From positions 1 to 64,000 of the forward strand of contig CAMZDG010000001.1 of NCBI GenBank assembly GCA_947305245.1: a stretch of DNA of 64,000 nt, read 5' to 3'. This document shows positions 62,612 to 64,000 of the stretch, piece after piece. The position numbers and the translations under genes were made by a program. The notes beneath the pieces were generated by a model, which was given only the letters and a program-made list of their open reading frames with translations, ran no database searches and was not told the DNA's origin. Each line of letters opens with the position of its first letter. Within the stretch, counting starts at the first letter, position 1. This DNA comes from an uncultured Lachnospiraceae bacterium (GTDB lineage: Bacteria; Bacillota; Clostridia; Lachnospirales; Lachnospiraceae).

Positions 62612-63499
62612 CTATTCCTTGTCTTCCGGGAACACCATCTCATAAACCACGTCATCAACGAACCGATCCAAAAAATCCTGATCCAGATTCATAAACTGAT
62701 GATTGATCCTTGCCTTGATCAGCTCATTCCTGGGGAAGAACAGGGACTCACCCTCCAGACTGGGATCACGCATCTTAATGTAACGGTCAATGTCTGCCCC
62801 GCGCAGATTCTCCTTACACCAGGTCTCCAGAGAAGCCTTCAAGGTATTCTCTGACTCTGCGTCCTTTGCAAAGCCCTTGGCGCTTCGGAAAGACACAAAA
62901 CCCATGACAAGGAACAGCACGCAAAGCGCACCCATGACGCCAAAGAAGAGATACGCACCCTTGAAAAAGTTCGGGAGCGGGATAATGCCGGTCAGGCAAA
63001 GAACGATCGCGATGATGCCAAGGCCGCCGATGAGGAACAGGCTCCACGCCGAAGCCTTGTTCTCCTCCATCTTCTTTGTGCTGCTCTCGTATACCTGATG
63101 GCGCTGCCTATTTCCCGTAGCCATGCTGGCCTGTGCCATTTTCTTAATGGCCTCCGCCTCCTCGGGCGACGCATTCGCGATCGCCTGCTCCATGGCCTTC
63201 TGTTTCAGCTGATTGGTGTGCTCGTTCATAAACACCTGGAACATTGACGACGCACGCTGAAAGTCTTCCTCGGAAACCAAGTAATCCAAGGTGTCTTCCT
63301 GCTCCGAAGGAACGATCTCTCCGCTTGAGACGCCGCCCGCTTCCATAAATTCATCCAATCTTGCTAAGATTTCTTTGTCCCCTCTGATCAATATCTTCTT
63401 GGAGCTTTCCTCCAAGCTGTCCACAAGAGTCGCGCCGCAGTCAGCACAGACCTTGATCCCCGGACGATATTCATTTTTACAAATCGGACACCAAGCCAT
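62612..63499 (-). CDS. Zinc-ribbon protein with two membrane helices, unknown function
   Basis: 295 aa. The N-terminus is a zinc ribbon (CPIC at 4-7 and CADC at 18-21). Residues about 38-80 look like the DUF2007-type signal-transducing domain that often follows such ribbons (LDEFMEAGGVSSGEIVPSEQ). Two membrane helices lie near 150-170 and 180-202, and a cytoplasmic C-terminal helix bundle ends FLDRFVDDVVYEMVFPEDKE. No catalytic motif is visible. It is between gltD-type and rlmH genes. Confidence 0.78.
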   Translation of the reverse strand: MAWCPICKNEYRPGIKVCADCGATLVDSLEESSKKILIRGDKEILARLDEFMEAGGVSSGEIVPSEQEDTLDYLVSEEDFQRASSMFQVFMNEHTNQLKQKAMEQAIANASPEEAEAIKKMAQASMATGNRQRHQVYESSTKKMEENKASAWSLFLIGGLGIIAIVLCLTGIIPLPNFFKGAYLFFGVMGALCVLFLVMGFVSFRSAKGFAKDAESENTLKASLETWCKENLRGADIDRYIKMRDPSLEGESLFFPRNELIKARINHQFMNLDQDFLDRFVDDVVYEMVFPEDKE

Positions 63500-63537
63500 A
63501 CCCCAATACCGCCTTTCTTCCGTATAGTTACAGAGGA

Positions 63538-64000
63538 TTACTTGCTCAGATACTCGTCAATGCCCTTAGCGGCAGCCTTCCCTGCTCCCATGGCAAGGAT
63601 AACGGTAGCTGCGCCGGTCACGGCATCGCCGCCCGCATATACGCCTTCCTTCGTGGTCTTACCATTCTCTTCGTCCGCAATGATGCACTTCCACTTATTC
63701 GTCTCAAGACCTTCCGTCGTGGAACTGATCAAAGGATTGGGAGAGGTACCCAGGGACATGATCACGGTGTCAAGCTCCATCAAAAACTCAGAACCGGGAA
63801 CCTCCACGGGACGGCGTCTTCCGGACTCATCCGGCTCGCCAAGCGCCATCTTAATGCACTTCATGCCGGTCACCCAGCCCTTCTCGTCGGAGATGATCTC
63901 CGTAGGGTTGGTCAGAAGGTCAAAGATGATGCCCTCTTCCTTTGCATGATGCACTTCTTCCACTCTCGCGGGAAGCTCTTCCTCACTTCTTCTGTAGACG
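63538..64000 (-). CDS. gltD: Glutamate synthase-type NADPH oxidoreductase small subunit, C-terminal part
   Basis: Only the last 154 residues are in the window; the 5' part lies beyond position 64000. The frame enters with YRRSEEELPARVEEVHHAKEEGIIFD, then LTNPTEIISDEKGWVTGM, MELDTVIMSLGTSPNPLI and GVYAGGDAVTGAATVILAMGAGKAAAKGID, the FAD/NADPH-domain ending of GltD and GltA-like (homotetrameric) NADPH-dependent glutamate synthases. NfnB (ferredoxin-NADP reductase subunit) shares this ending, so the exact partner is uncertain. Confidence 0.9.
   Translation of the reverse strand, partial: VYRRSEEELPARVEEVHHAKEEGIIFDLLTNPTEIISDEKGWVTGMKCIKMALGEPDESGRRRPVEVPGSEFLMELDTVIMSLGTSPNPLISSTTEGLETNKWKCIIADEENGKTTKEGVYAGGDAVTGAATVILAMGAGKAAAKGIDEYLSK

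Overview
The window looks like a chromosomal segment of a Gram-positive, spore-forming anaerobe of the Clostridia, most likely Lachnospiraceae. This is inferred from the yqfC-yqfD-phoH-ybeY sporulation/RNA block, a monomeric [FeFe]-hydrogenase-like protein, a DUF1292 protein, Clostridia-type gene order and consensus SigA promoters. Nearly every gene is on the minus strand; only aroC, the acyltransferase after it and the DUF1292 gene are on the plus strand. I saw no rRNA, tRNA, CRISPR array, insertion sequence or prophage.

Layout. Positions 1-7.7 kb hold amino-acid biosynthesis: serC-serA, and a leuB-ilvD-ilvB operon that ends in an L,D-transpeptidase. Positions 7.9-13 kb hold yajC, tgt, an unusual chemoreceptor fused to a sugar-binding-protein domain, and chorismate synthase. 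Positions 13-40 kb are a large surface-glycan locus. Its core (13-14 kb and 15.5-28.9 kb) is much more AT-rich than the flanks and carries a CMP-sialic-acid-type pathway (neuB, neuC, neuA), a GT42-like candidate sialyltransferase, a flippase, several GT2 glycosyltransferases, a WecG/TagA enzyme and an O-acylation module (acyltransferase-3, MBOAT, AlgJ-like, hexapeptide transferase). The flanks have ordinary composition and supply manC, the priming phosphoglycosyltransferase, a Na/Pi transporter, a UDP-glucuronate-epimerase-like enzyme, a UDP-sugar dehydrogenase and a membrane 4,6-dehydratase. The 40-64 kb part is housekeeping: a GH13 protein that has lost its catalytic residues, a UvrD-type helicase, gltX, the hydrogenase-like protein, proB, two flavoproteins, a SpoVB-like flippase, ybeY/phoH/yqfD/yqfC, a pyrimidine nucleoside phosphorylase, nth, rlmH and the end of a gltD-type gene.

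The most unusual part is 33.9-36.4 kb. A UDP-sugar dehydrogenase carries an N-terminal XRE helix-turn-helix, so one polypeptide appears to combine a DNA-binding domain with a capsule-precursor enzyme. Its 1-kb upstream region contains three copies of a 19-bp palindrome, a ten-unit 18-bp tandem repeat that runs directly into the Shine-Dalgarno, and a six-copy 62-bp tandem repeat most of whose units can form a hairpin. I propose that the enzyme regulates its own gene through the palindromes.

Other notable items are the chemoreceptor/binding-protein fusion with only one membrane segment, the catalytically dead GH13 protein, a 15-cysteine glycine-rich small protein, and low-complexity insertions in several enzymes.
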